Source: Flabesymbios commensalis
Taxonomy: Eukaryota > Annelida > Polychaeta > Terebellida > Flabelligeridae
Reading direction: 5' to 3'
DNA: 64,000 bases
Assembly: GCA_964017125.1 (NCBI GenBank)
Contig: OZ024908.1
Span: forward strand, 62,317,439-62,381,438
This document shows positions 35,341 through 45,130 of the stretch, one piece after another. How positions within the stretch are numbered: position 1 is the first letter of the stretch; each line of letters starts with the position of its first letter. Below the pieces are notes generated by a model. That model was not told where the DNA came from. It saw nothing but the letters and a program-made list of their open reading frames with translations, and did not search any database. A program made the translations under genes and the position numbers.

Positions 35341-35521
35341 TTCCAACCCCCTCACGAAAGTCTAGAAAGCATTTTGTTGGCACATCCTTCCCTTAAACCT
35401 GACATTTTGTTTTATACTATAAAACAAAATGTAAGGTGTATGGTATAAAACAAAATGTGAGGTTTGAGGGAGGGATATATATGCCAACAAAATACTTTCC
35501 GGGCTTTCATGAGGGGAGTTG
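35341..35521. repeat. 181-bp foldback with about 75-bp arms and a nested perfect palindrome
   Basis: The left arm starts 'ccaaccccctcacgaaag' and the right arm ends 'ctttcatgaggggagttgg'. Between them 'attttgttggca' pairs with 'tgccaacaaaat' and 'aaacctgacattttgtttta' with its complement. 35402-35432 is a separate palindrome with 15-bp arms (ACATTTTGTTTTATA). It may be a foldback MITE. Confidence 0.8.
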
Positions 35522-35549
35522 GATAAATTATAGTACTGGGCTAGGTATC

Positions 35550-37760
35550 TGGGATGCTTTGCCTAATATCAAGCATATAGTAAATAATGGGCAATAGTCA
35601 GCCATCTTGCATTTGATAGAGTTGAAATTTGTCAAGGTATATAAATAAAACAACCATTTTCAAATGCATATTCCTCCCTTATCTTCACTTCATCATGGCT
35701 GTTAGGAGCATAAGCTTGTTGTAGGGTCTAGCTAGCTAACATACCGTAGTTTGCCAGATATCAGGCATATTCAATAATTAAATAATTGCCGCAAGTCTGC
35801 TATTTTGAATGTGATCAAGTTCAAATTTGTTAGGTCACAGCTGTCACTCCCTGAAATCTAGCATTTTCTTTTTACTTTGTTACTTAGTTGTAGTGTAACT
35901 GTTTTATTATGCTAATGTACCGTACACAATATATTTATGTACAGTGGTTTAAACATAATATTAACTCCAGCCGATCTTGAGCTTATATAATTGGATACAA
36001 AGTTTTGTATGTAATGGTACATATAATTAAAAAAAAAAATAATACATACCTCAAACTGAATACAAATTTACATGCATGCATCAATAGCCCTACCATTATT
36101 TCACACCAAGCTACGTTTTTACTCCGGGAAAGCAATTACTGGTTAACTATTTTAGTATGGTACAAATAATAATTTATCATGTTTATATAACAATACCGTT
36201 CTCTCACTCCAGCCTAGGCCTATATCTACAAATCTGGGATATATTTGTATTCATAACAAGACCTATTAAATTTGTTTTTTTTCATATATCCCGATAATCG
36301 GCTATTTTTAATTTGCCAAAATATCTCCCTGAAACCTCACATTTTGTTTTAGCATAATAACCTTTGAACTATCTGGCACATTTTAGCAGATATCACATAT
36401 ATTAAAGTAGGCCTAAACATGACGTCATTAGGCCAATTCCTATTTCATACCGGATGCTATCGGCAGTAACAGCGGGTAAAATCCAGTATTCAGCCATTGT
36501 TATTATGCGAGTAATTTTTTTGCCTTTATTGGCCCATTAATGGTCCAATGCGGAATATAGATCATAAACTGTATTGGCTGAAAACAGCACCAATGTGCAA
36601 GACATAATGATAATCAGGCCCAATTAAACCATTTTATTGGGCCAATACTGTGATGTTATCAGGGTAATTTTGAAATTGATGGGAGTTGACATTTTTCAGG
36701 GCATTTCCCTCGATCCTTAAAACCTCACATTTTGTTTTCTTATTCTATGGTCTAGCTGTCTGGCAATATTTGCTGTAGTAGTGAATCTATTCGGCACAAA
36801 AGGTCTTTTAAGTGACATTGTAATACGATAAAAACGTTGTAGTCAATTGATGAGATAAATGATGTACAGATGATGATGTGAGAGCGGGGGTGATAGGGCA
36901 TGGTGGGTTATTGAGAGCATTTTCCTTCGCTCGCCCGATAAGGGGTTCTGGGCATGTCTAGGGGATATACCCCCAGATATGGCCAGACGACCGGAGACTT
37001 GAGTTTTCCCTGTGCAATTTAATGCTGAAACTCTGTGGCATTTTGCGCAGCTCCGCTATCCTCGGGTCGGATAGTCCCCAGAGTAACAATAGGAAGGATA
37101 ACTCCCTCTGGGTAACTCCATTCATCCCAAGTGAGAGACATAATGTCAAACACGCTATTGCCGGTTTTTTAAGGCTACCACAGCCCACATCAGCGCCAGC
37201 ACTGATGCGGGTGCTGCATTCGCTCCGCTGTTGAGCGGAGGAGCCAGGGTACGCCACTGGCAATCCGCCCGGAGATTATGGCCAGATACGAGGAGGCTGC
37301 AGCTGCCCTTGAATGATTACTGTAGACGGCAATATTTACTAGATATATCAGACATAATATATATTTTTAATAGTAGATAATAAATGGCAGATAGTTGGCA
37401 ATTTTGGATGTGATCTGAGTTGAAATAAGGTCTATCCCTCCCGGAAACCTCACATTTTCTTTTATATTAATTGTCTAGTTATCTGGCACTGGATATGAAG
37501 CATGTTAAGTTAAATAATGGACACCAGTTGGCCATTTTGAACCTGATAGATTTGTAAGTTTTTCGAGGCATACATGTATATTTTATGAATATAACTGGTA
37601 TGCTGGTAACACTTTCTCAAACCTCACAATTTTTTATAGTTATAGTCTAGCTATATCAAACGATCTGCTTAGCCTTGCCCTCCTTAAAACCTCACATTTT
37701 ATATTATATCAATTAATTGTCTGGCTATTTGGCATGGTTTGCCAGATATCACTATCAGGC
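35550..37760 (+). repeat. Degenerate tandem repeat with the 'CCTGAAACCTCACATTTTG' box
   Basis: The box recurs at about 35850, 36333, 36713, 37441, 37619 and 37682. It is followed by 'gttttatagtaatggtctagctatctggcac' and 'ccagatatcaggcata' and 'ggccattttgaatttgatc' segments. The same family forms the array at 54930-55560. A copy of the dispersed 493-bp repeat is inserted at 36834-37326 in reverse orientation. Confidence 0.75.
36834..37326 (-). repeat. Dispersed 493-bp repeat, reverse copy
   Basis: It matches 6151-6643 in reverse complement end to end. It interrupts the CCTGAAACC array. The reverse frame at 37263-36958 is open for 101 codons without a recognisable domain. Confidence 0.8.
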
Positions 37761-38700
37761 ATAGTAAATAAAGCCATACAACGCTGCGCCAACTTGAGCA
37801 TTGCAAGATCCTACATCATGTACCAGTGACATGTGCGCTATCAACTGGGGGATGGGGCCATTTTATAAGACATGACATAATTTTATATCCTAGCATATAA
37901 CCTGTAGTGAAACCATCTCCTGGGTGGATAATGAACAGGGGCATTAGATAGTATGTAGTTCTCATTTCTGGTCATATTTTGAAATTTAAACTCATTTTTT
38001 GCAATAGAAAATGTATATGACAATCATACATTTAAACTATTAAATCCATTTTAATGTAGGCGGGTCATCATGGTTCGCTGAGCAAACATTATCCACCCAT
38101 CCGCATGTGCAGCATCGTCAAGGTCCACAGGAGTGGGGCCGCCCCGAAGCGAAGCTATTATGGTTTGGTGAAGCAAAAGGACCCAGCTGCTACAAACACA
38201 TTTTTTTTTAATTCAAGTAGTCTAGTAGATTGTGTATCGGTACAGACCGCTTAAATCGCTTGACAAGCATGAAAAATACCACAAGTTCTATACCTGAGTA
38301 ATTACACTTTTAGTGTTACATACGTTCTGTCTCCTCCAGTACGCAGTGTACTGGCAGCCTATTATAGACGATATAGAGCACATTTGTTTGATGATATATA
38401 CGCCATAAATGTATATATATTGTACTAGTAGGTCTTGTAAGTCAGAACAGTGAAGAAATTACATTAACATGCTAATATTGATTTAAAAATGAACAAAGGA
38501 AACACCCACAAAATATTTTTTGGTTACAACTCATCCATTAATGAAATACATATGTATTTTTAATGAATATCAATTTGTTGGTGTCTAGTGGCTGCCATTA
38601 ACGAAGGCTTTTTTATTATAATAATATATAATTACCAATATAGATCAGTAAATTACAAAAATAAGGTTTTATCACACAAAGAATACTAAATATTGATATT
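37761..38700. other. Intergenic stretch, nothing recognised
   Basis: AT-rich sequence with a short GC-richer patch at 38055-38185. There is no array, long frame or RNA-gene signal. Confidence 0.4.
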
Positions 38701-38701
38701 A

Positions 38702-39110
38702 TGTACTGGAGGGGACAATTCTAATTTAACACTATTTTCATCTAAAAATGTATAAATATGTGGTTGTTGTAACATGAATTTCCAATTAATATCCATGTGG
38801 GGGCTCAAAGAGGCAGGTTATATTGCAATAATAATATATCTTAGAAAAACACTCTGCGTGGATCTTGAATAGTGATGTACTGGAGGGGACATTATTTTAA
38901 CGGAATTTTCACATACATACAGGTAATTCTAATTGATTTGTTAATGTTAATCAGCAATCAGTTTGAAGTATTTGTATACCATATATAACCACCAGACCTA
39001 TTCAAAAGAGTAATTAAATGTCTATATATATGTAGATAGTTCAAGCTGGATGTACTGGCGGGAAAAAATGAAAAAAAACTTTTAACGGAAAATACTTTAA
39101 ACTCAATAAA
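38702..39110 (+). repeat. Tandem repeat of about 175 bp with the TGTACTGGAGGGGACA box
   Basis: Boxes at 38702, 38876 and 39051 are spaced 174 and 175 bp. The last is diverged (TGTACTGGCGGGAAAA). Each is followed by TTTAAC. It is the same family as 34500-35200. Confidence 0.75.
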
Positions 39111-39767
39111 TACACATAAAATCAGATTTTGTGACTCGATTTTTGTCAAACATGTGTCGTTTAAATCGTAAGACCAATAACCATACCACAAATAAAACTT
39201 TATTTGTGTGTTAGATGCATATCTGGAATAGAAAAACCCTCCTATGAAGACAATTCCGGGATGAGACTGCAAAATGTGTTGAAAATAACATAAATACCAC
39301 TGATTCATGAAGAAATAATTGACAAAACTTTATAAAATTTGGTCTGTTGTTTCCCCATACAACCCTTGTTAAAATAAGAAAATGTTTTATATAAATATCT
39401 ATAGTATTTGCTAAAAAATTGTGTAAAGTTTCAATTTTTCCTAAATGCACCCTTCATGTGAAATTGCCCATATGCTCATTAAGAATTAACAAGAACCCTG
39501 CGGTTCTGATCATCATTGTTTTGTTATGTAGCCAGATAATGAGTGATCAAGCTATCATGGTTATCATCTACCTACAGATATATTTCATTAATTTAAATTT
39601 CCCTGAAAAAATTGACTTAAAATATTTCTGGAACGGCAGTCTGAACTGGATAGCATATCATACACACCGGAAACTCTTTAGCGTGAGATATGAAAGTTTC
39701 CAAATAATTATTTGCCTGAAAATTAAATGACTTGCTTATTTGGCTAAAATGATCGAAATCTTTTTAA
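39111..39767. other. Intergenic stretch, nothing recognised
   Basis: Open frames of 80-116 codons on both strands are AT-rich, overlap each other and show no domain. I regard them as chance frames. Confidence 0.4.
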
Positions 39768-40006
39768 CCGTTGTGCTGCTAGAGCCGTATATATCCGGTT
39801 TCCAGTAAGTTTCAGAGGGAATGACATACCACTGAAATCCACAAAATAGTGTGATAGGTGCTCAGTTAAGCAAAATGTGAATTTTCACACATGTTTATTT
39901 TTCATAAATAGTCGTATTTTTCGTCATTTGAAGTTGGAAATTGCGTTAGCAATTCCAGCTTCAAATGACGAAAAATTCAATTGAAATAATTCAGCAGGAC
40001 AAGGGG
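39768..40006. mobile_element. About 240-bp piggyBac-like MITE with a central hairpin
   Basis: TTAA (39764-39767) precedes CCGTTGTGCTGCT. The other end is AGCAGGACAAGGGG followed by TTAG (40007-40010). Inside, 39916-39976 is a hairpin with arms 'tttttcgtcatttgaag' / 'cttcaaatgacgaaaaa' and a short loop. Confidence 0.65.
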
Positions 40007-40603
40007 TTAGGGACCACCACACTCGGGACAATCAAAGAACGTAATATTATTGTGTATAATTATCAGCCGTCACCAATCAATTATAATGCTGGTTTAATGC
40101 GGGAACACAGTCTGTGACGCCGGTCTACCAAGGATCATACGACTAAGTAAGCATAGGTGGGTCGTATAATTAGCTGAGCACAGGTTGTAGGCTCACCCAC
40201 ATGTGCAGCGTGAATCTGTCTTAGTTTTGAGTTAAGATATTTTGAATCAGTGACGCGAACACAACACACCTGCTTGAACAGTGTTTATAAGCATAACTAG
40301 GCCTCATGTAGGCCTAGGTTATTTTACAATTTGTTTGGACAATGTCACGATTGCTCTATCAGTGTTGACGGTAAGATGAAATATGTCGAAATATTGGTGA
40401 TAAGAGATAGGCCTTGATACAATTGTATCTTACTAGAGAAAGATATTACTTGGATCGACCGGTTCATGCATGATTTAGTTTCATTTCGCTACTAACCAAA
40501 AACATCGTGAAAAACTTTCAGGGACTGATGAACTTTTGCAAGGTAATAGTAGGCTACGTACAAGAGTTGTATTATTGGACTGTAATCATGGTTTACAATC
40601 AAA

Positions 40604-41400
40604 ATGCATGAAAACATTGTAGGCCAATTTATGTTTATTTCTGTTTATTATACTTATGCTGGGATCAAACAACAAACCACATCAGTTAGGCCTACTATTT
40701 ATGGGGATACAGGAAGGTATCCCCTCTTTTTAAAACAACAAATTCTAGCGTTGAAATACTGGATTCGCCTGATCTCCTTGCCTAAAAGCTGTTATTTGAG
40801 AATCGTGTACAACTCACTGGCGTCTCTTGATTTTATTGGTGAAACTAATTGGTGCTTTCACATCAGGTCATTATTATTCCGAACAAACCACTGTGATGGT
40901 TGGAAAAATCACAGGGTCGAAAATGCCGATCGTCTCATCAAACAAGTTAAATTATGTTTGATTAATATATATATAAAGCTGATTGGTCTAACAAAGCCCG
41001 AAACTCCATAAAATTGCGAACGTAGCCTACATGAAGTTTAAATTCGACCACTCGCTAGAAGAATATCTGTTTTACATCCCCGACACAAGGTGGATAAAGG
41101 CGCTATCAAGATTGAGAATGAGCTCACATATGCTAGAAATTGAACGAGGAAGGCATGTCAAGCCACAAAAAATACCACTAGAACAGCGCACATGTCAAAG
41201 ATGTACATTAAACTCTGTTGATGACGAAAATCATTTTTTAATTACTTGCTCTTACTTCGCTACGCAGCGAACTAGTTTACTTGCCGAAAGCAAACTACTC
41301 AACAGTGAATTTGACTCACTCTCAAACGACGACAAATTTATTTATATTATGTCATCTACACATCGATCATTAGTAATATGCTTAGCAAAATAGCCTACAC
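40604..41400 (+). pseudogene. LINE ORF2 C-terminal fragment with a CCHC-like zinc knuckle
   Basis: GRYPLFLKQQILALKYWIRL (about 40711-40770) and then RWIKALSRLRMSSHMLEIERG with QRTCQRCTLNSVDDENHFLI (about 41084-41255) match the C-terminal region of many non-LTR retrotransposon ORF2 proteins, including the C..C...H..C knuckle. The two parts are in different frames, so it is inactive. The upstream reverse transcriptase is not present. Confidence 0.75.
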
Positions 41401-41468
41401 CTATAGCTGTTTCCAAACCTTAAGCGTGTCGCGTACATCCGCTTTATAAAACGATTGGGGCATAGGAT

Positions 41469-41819
41469 GACTGGTGCGGCTGGTGATTCCTCTAATCATC
41501 CACTCATGAAATCATCCATGCTGTCAGGGGACCACCACTGTGGTACCAGCGACTGGTGCGGCTGGTGATTTCTCTAATCATCCACTCATGAAATCATCCA
41601 TGCTGCCGGGGGATCACCACTGTGGTACCAGCGACTGGTGCGGCTGGTGACTTCTCTAATCATCCACTCATGAAATAATCCATGCTGTCGGGGGATCACC
41701 ACTGTGGTACCAGCGACTGGTGATTCCTCTAATCATCCACTCATGAAATCATCCATGCTGTCGGGGGATCACCACTGTGGTATCAGCGACTGGTGCGGCT
41801 GGTGATTCCTCTAATCATC
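41469..41819 (+). repeat. Minisatellite, 82-bp unit, about 4.3 copies
   Basis: 'gactggtgcggctggtgatt' starts units at 41469, 41551 and 41633. The copy at 41715 lacks 9 bases (tgcggctgg), making that unit 73 bp, and the last starts at 41788. Units are over 90% alike, so expansion is recent. Confidence 0.95.
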
Positions 41820-43972
41820 TTGGTGTTTCGAGCTGACGTCAGTCAATGCATTTTTTAGATTGTTTTTTAACATGTTAAATGTAACTAATATTATTGTTTT
41901 CCTCTTTATACATACTCTCACTCATTATGTAATTACTCGGTTTCTACGCTTTCCAGAGGGTTTTTTTGCTATATGCAGTAGCTATTTTATCTCTGGTTTT
42001 GGTGCGGGAAACTTTAAAATATCATGCCAATGCTGTTTAACTGTAGGTTATTTAAAATAGTTCTGATGCATATTTTATTTAACCTGTGCTTGTTTTAGTA
42101 TATAATGTCGTTTGATTTTAACATGTTTAAGTTAACTTAGCATGTGATCTTCAACATATGTGCTACAGAGTAGGCCTATACACTGGGGCGAAACTGGATT
42201 AGCTAACGCCGGCGTTAGCCTATCCAAGATGGATGCACCGAAAGTGGGTAAGTCAGTTTCCTGCTCTTTTGAGTTATTTTATCACAATTTTCGGGCTAGC
42301 CATTCACCCACCGTATTTATATGAATGTAAGGGATTTTTAGGGGGTATCGAGGTTTGTTGAAAACATAAGAGTTTGGTAAATTTGACATCCGAAAAAACG
42401 CGGAAAAGATTGACTAACGCATTTTATAAATAATACAAAGATTGACTAACGGGATTGATGAGATTGACTAACGTACCCTAGGATTAGCTAACGCTTATAA
42501 TATATCTCATTCCTGAATACATATATAATAGGCATATGCATGGTGATTTTTCCAAGAATTAACTAGGTATTGTTCAGAATTAACTAGGTATTAACATCAA
42601 AGTAGACTATATAGACATTAGACTATCCGTATTATTGACTTAAGTAGGCCTATCATTTATCCTGTATGTTATTGTTAGATACATAATTGACTTGTCTGTA
42701 GGGTATATTGTGTCATAGGCCTACCATTTTAAATATTTCCCCCCAACCTCACTTGGCATGACAGGCAATGACTGAAGAATTAATACAGACAATCAATGTA
42801 CATATATAGGCCTACACGTAGAGATCTGTAGAGAGCGGTAACATCTAGGCTACATATTATAACATCATACACGATATAGTGCCAATATAACGTTAGTAAT
42901 GTTAAATCTGTTGTAGACTGCTTTGATGTTATCTTCCCCAAATGTGTGTTATGTTACATCCAGACATAGTAGACCAAGTTTTGTGTTTATGCGACACTCA
43001 AATCGGATTTGATTTAGAAAAAAAGTGGCCCAAGTGTCTATTTGCGGTTCTGAAACTAAAAAGTTGTTCAAAATTCAATTTTTACTGCACCATGCATCCA
43101 GTATTATATCAGTGGTTGGAAAATGTTCTTTAACAACAGAATAATTTTGGAAGTGCCATTGGCATCTGTTACGTTAGCACTTGGTATTTATTCCGAACAG
43201 CAAAAATGAAATCCCGTAGCCATTCTACAATGCAACAATCTGAGACCAGCCATTCAAGTAAATATTTCTAGCTGTGTGCATACACATTCTGGGAAAATAT
43301 GCGACTTCTATCAGCAGATTTGCTAACGTGACACTAGAAACATGTCAAAACTAGATGTGACTGTGTAATAAAACGTAACAACACGAACACAATGTCTTTG
43401 CAATTTTTTATATCGTGCAATAAATCACTACAACACTAATATTATGTTTTTCCAAATCGTGTAATAAAACATCATATCACTGATGTTATATTATTCATAT
43501 GAAAACTACCAAGCCCGTAGGCTTGAAATGGTTCGACACACTCAACTAGCCACTGTTACTGTTACTGACGGCGCCAAGCATTACGTGAACGCCCGCCAAT
43601 GGTCCCAGGAGGTCCGAGTTCATTTTAGATTTATGTTTATTTAAAATAATCAGGGGATTACAAACACGGATATAAATATAATTCAAGCTTAAATGAGAGA
43701 CAAAAATAGCTTAAACAGCGTAAGTAAAAGGTCTCTAGCCTCTAATTATCTAGCGACCATGTAGCTTTAAAAAGTGTACTGCACGTCAAGAAACATGATA
43801 TGGTCCACAGTATTCTCGGGAACACAATTAAAGCGACAATCAGTGTAAAATCATCAAAAAAAATATTTTGCCTTCTTAATAACGATTATTATTATGTAAA
43901 CATGTCCATTGACTAGAACTACGTATACGTTTTTATATTTTTGTGTTGCGCATTATATACCAGTTAAGCGAA

Positions 43973-44051
43973 ATATAAAGACAAAATTCCCGTATTTCTT
44001 ACTTTGGACATGCATGTCCGAAATAAGAAATCGGGAATTTTGTCTTTATAT
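43973..44051. repeat. Long hairpin with 29-31 bp arms and a palindromic centre
   Basis: Arms 'atataaagacaaaattcccg'+'tatttctta' and the complement 'aaataagaaatcgggaattttgtctttatat' surround GGACATGCATGTCC. The following 44050-44200 holds two copies of 'tatctgcttctttgcggctt', about 91 bp apart. Confidence 0.8.
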
Positions 44052-44439
44052 CTGCTTCTTTGCGGCTTTTTTTTTCTTGCTTTGCCTTTTCTTTTCCAAG
44101 CCCTCAACAAATAAGAAATCGGAGAATTTCTCTTTCTTATATCTGCTTCTTTGCGGCTTCTTTTTTTTTGCTTTTCCTTCTCTTTTGCACAGTAGTAATT
44201 CGTCAATTCTCTGCCAACTGCATGCAGCTGAGCTGCGAATACAAGCCCTCAACTGCATTTGACGTGCGTGTTATTGTACCACATCCATGTTGGAGAAACA
44301 ATCTATACAGCACTACCCAGAGACGACGACGACAATGATGGAGCAACAGAAGAGCAACAGAGCAGATGGAACTTGGGGAAGGTCAACAGGGATGAATGAA
44401 AAATACTCCGATCCACGACCTTTTCACACGCGGTTCGGA

Positions 44440-45115
44440 AATTGACATATTTGGGTGGCGGACACCGCAAAAATGTGTACATACACAGCGAGATGGCGTA
44501 CATACACCGTAGACAGCGTGGCATACCGTGAAATAGCGTGAGTAAGCGTGATATGTCGTCAAACGGTGTACAGAAACCGTACATAGCGTACAAAGACCGT
44601 AGGCAGCGTGACTAAGTGCAGCCAGTCGCTACGGATCCACTACGCTGACCGTCTCACGGTGCAACACTCAAAATATTTTGCGATGTGCGTAGGGTAGCGT
44701 AGGCTATTGTATAACAGTGTAGAACAGCGTAGGGACAGCGTGTGTCAGTGTAGGGGCTCCGCCTTGGGGAGGGGTGCAGGGTGAGCTATTTCTGGTCTAC
44801 GCTCCGTCCCGCACGCCCACGATACCTACGGTGTATGTACGATGTCCACGGTGTATGTACACCATCTCGCTGTGTCTCTGCGCTGATTCACGGATGATCG
44901 GTCTCCCGCGGACAGCCACGCTTGGCCACGAATTTTTGAACAAGAAGTTGATTCGCGGCAGCCGACGGATGGACGCGCTTGCCGCGAAAAGTGACCCGGT
45001 GATCACATGGAAATGTACGATCACGGACGCTTACCGGCGCTTACGGGCACTGATTCCCGGTGCGGGGCTTTTGCTCCTTCCGCGTGTGACCGTGTCAAAC
45101 CGTACCCCAGTGTGA
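44440..45115. repeat. GC-rich island of degenerate CGTA / AGCGTG short repeats with a CCCCAGTG end
   Basis: The tetramer-like words 'ccgta', 'gcgta' and 'agcgtg' recur every 10-20 bases. An inverted pair, 'acacagcgagatggcgtaca' (about 44484) and 'tgtacaccatctcgctgtgt' (about 44856), links two parts. The block ends at 'accgtaccccagtg' (45112), which on the other strand starts CACTGGGG like the enclosing element. It may be one end of a related, nested element. Frames through it lack domains. Confidence 0.55.
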
Positions 45116-45130
45116 CTGGGTCTTAAGGTC

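Noticed and set aside
36958-37263. 101-codon reverse frame as a possible gene
   Set aside because: It lies wholly in a dispersed repeat with another copy at 6151-6643, and shows no domain or codon signal.
38958-39730. Frames of 79-116 codons on both strands
   Set aside because: AT-rich, mutually overlapping and without recognisable domains; one crosses the satellite box.
43909-44262. 117-codon forward frame and overlapping reverse frames rich in Phe/Lys
   Set aside because: They are caused by the hairpin and the pyrimidine-rich duplicated units; low complexity and no homology.
44774-45115. 113-codon forward frame
   Set aside because: It runs through the GC-rich CGTA-type island where stops are rare by composition; no domain was found.
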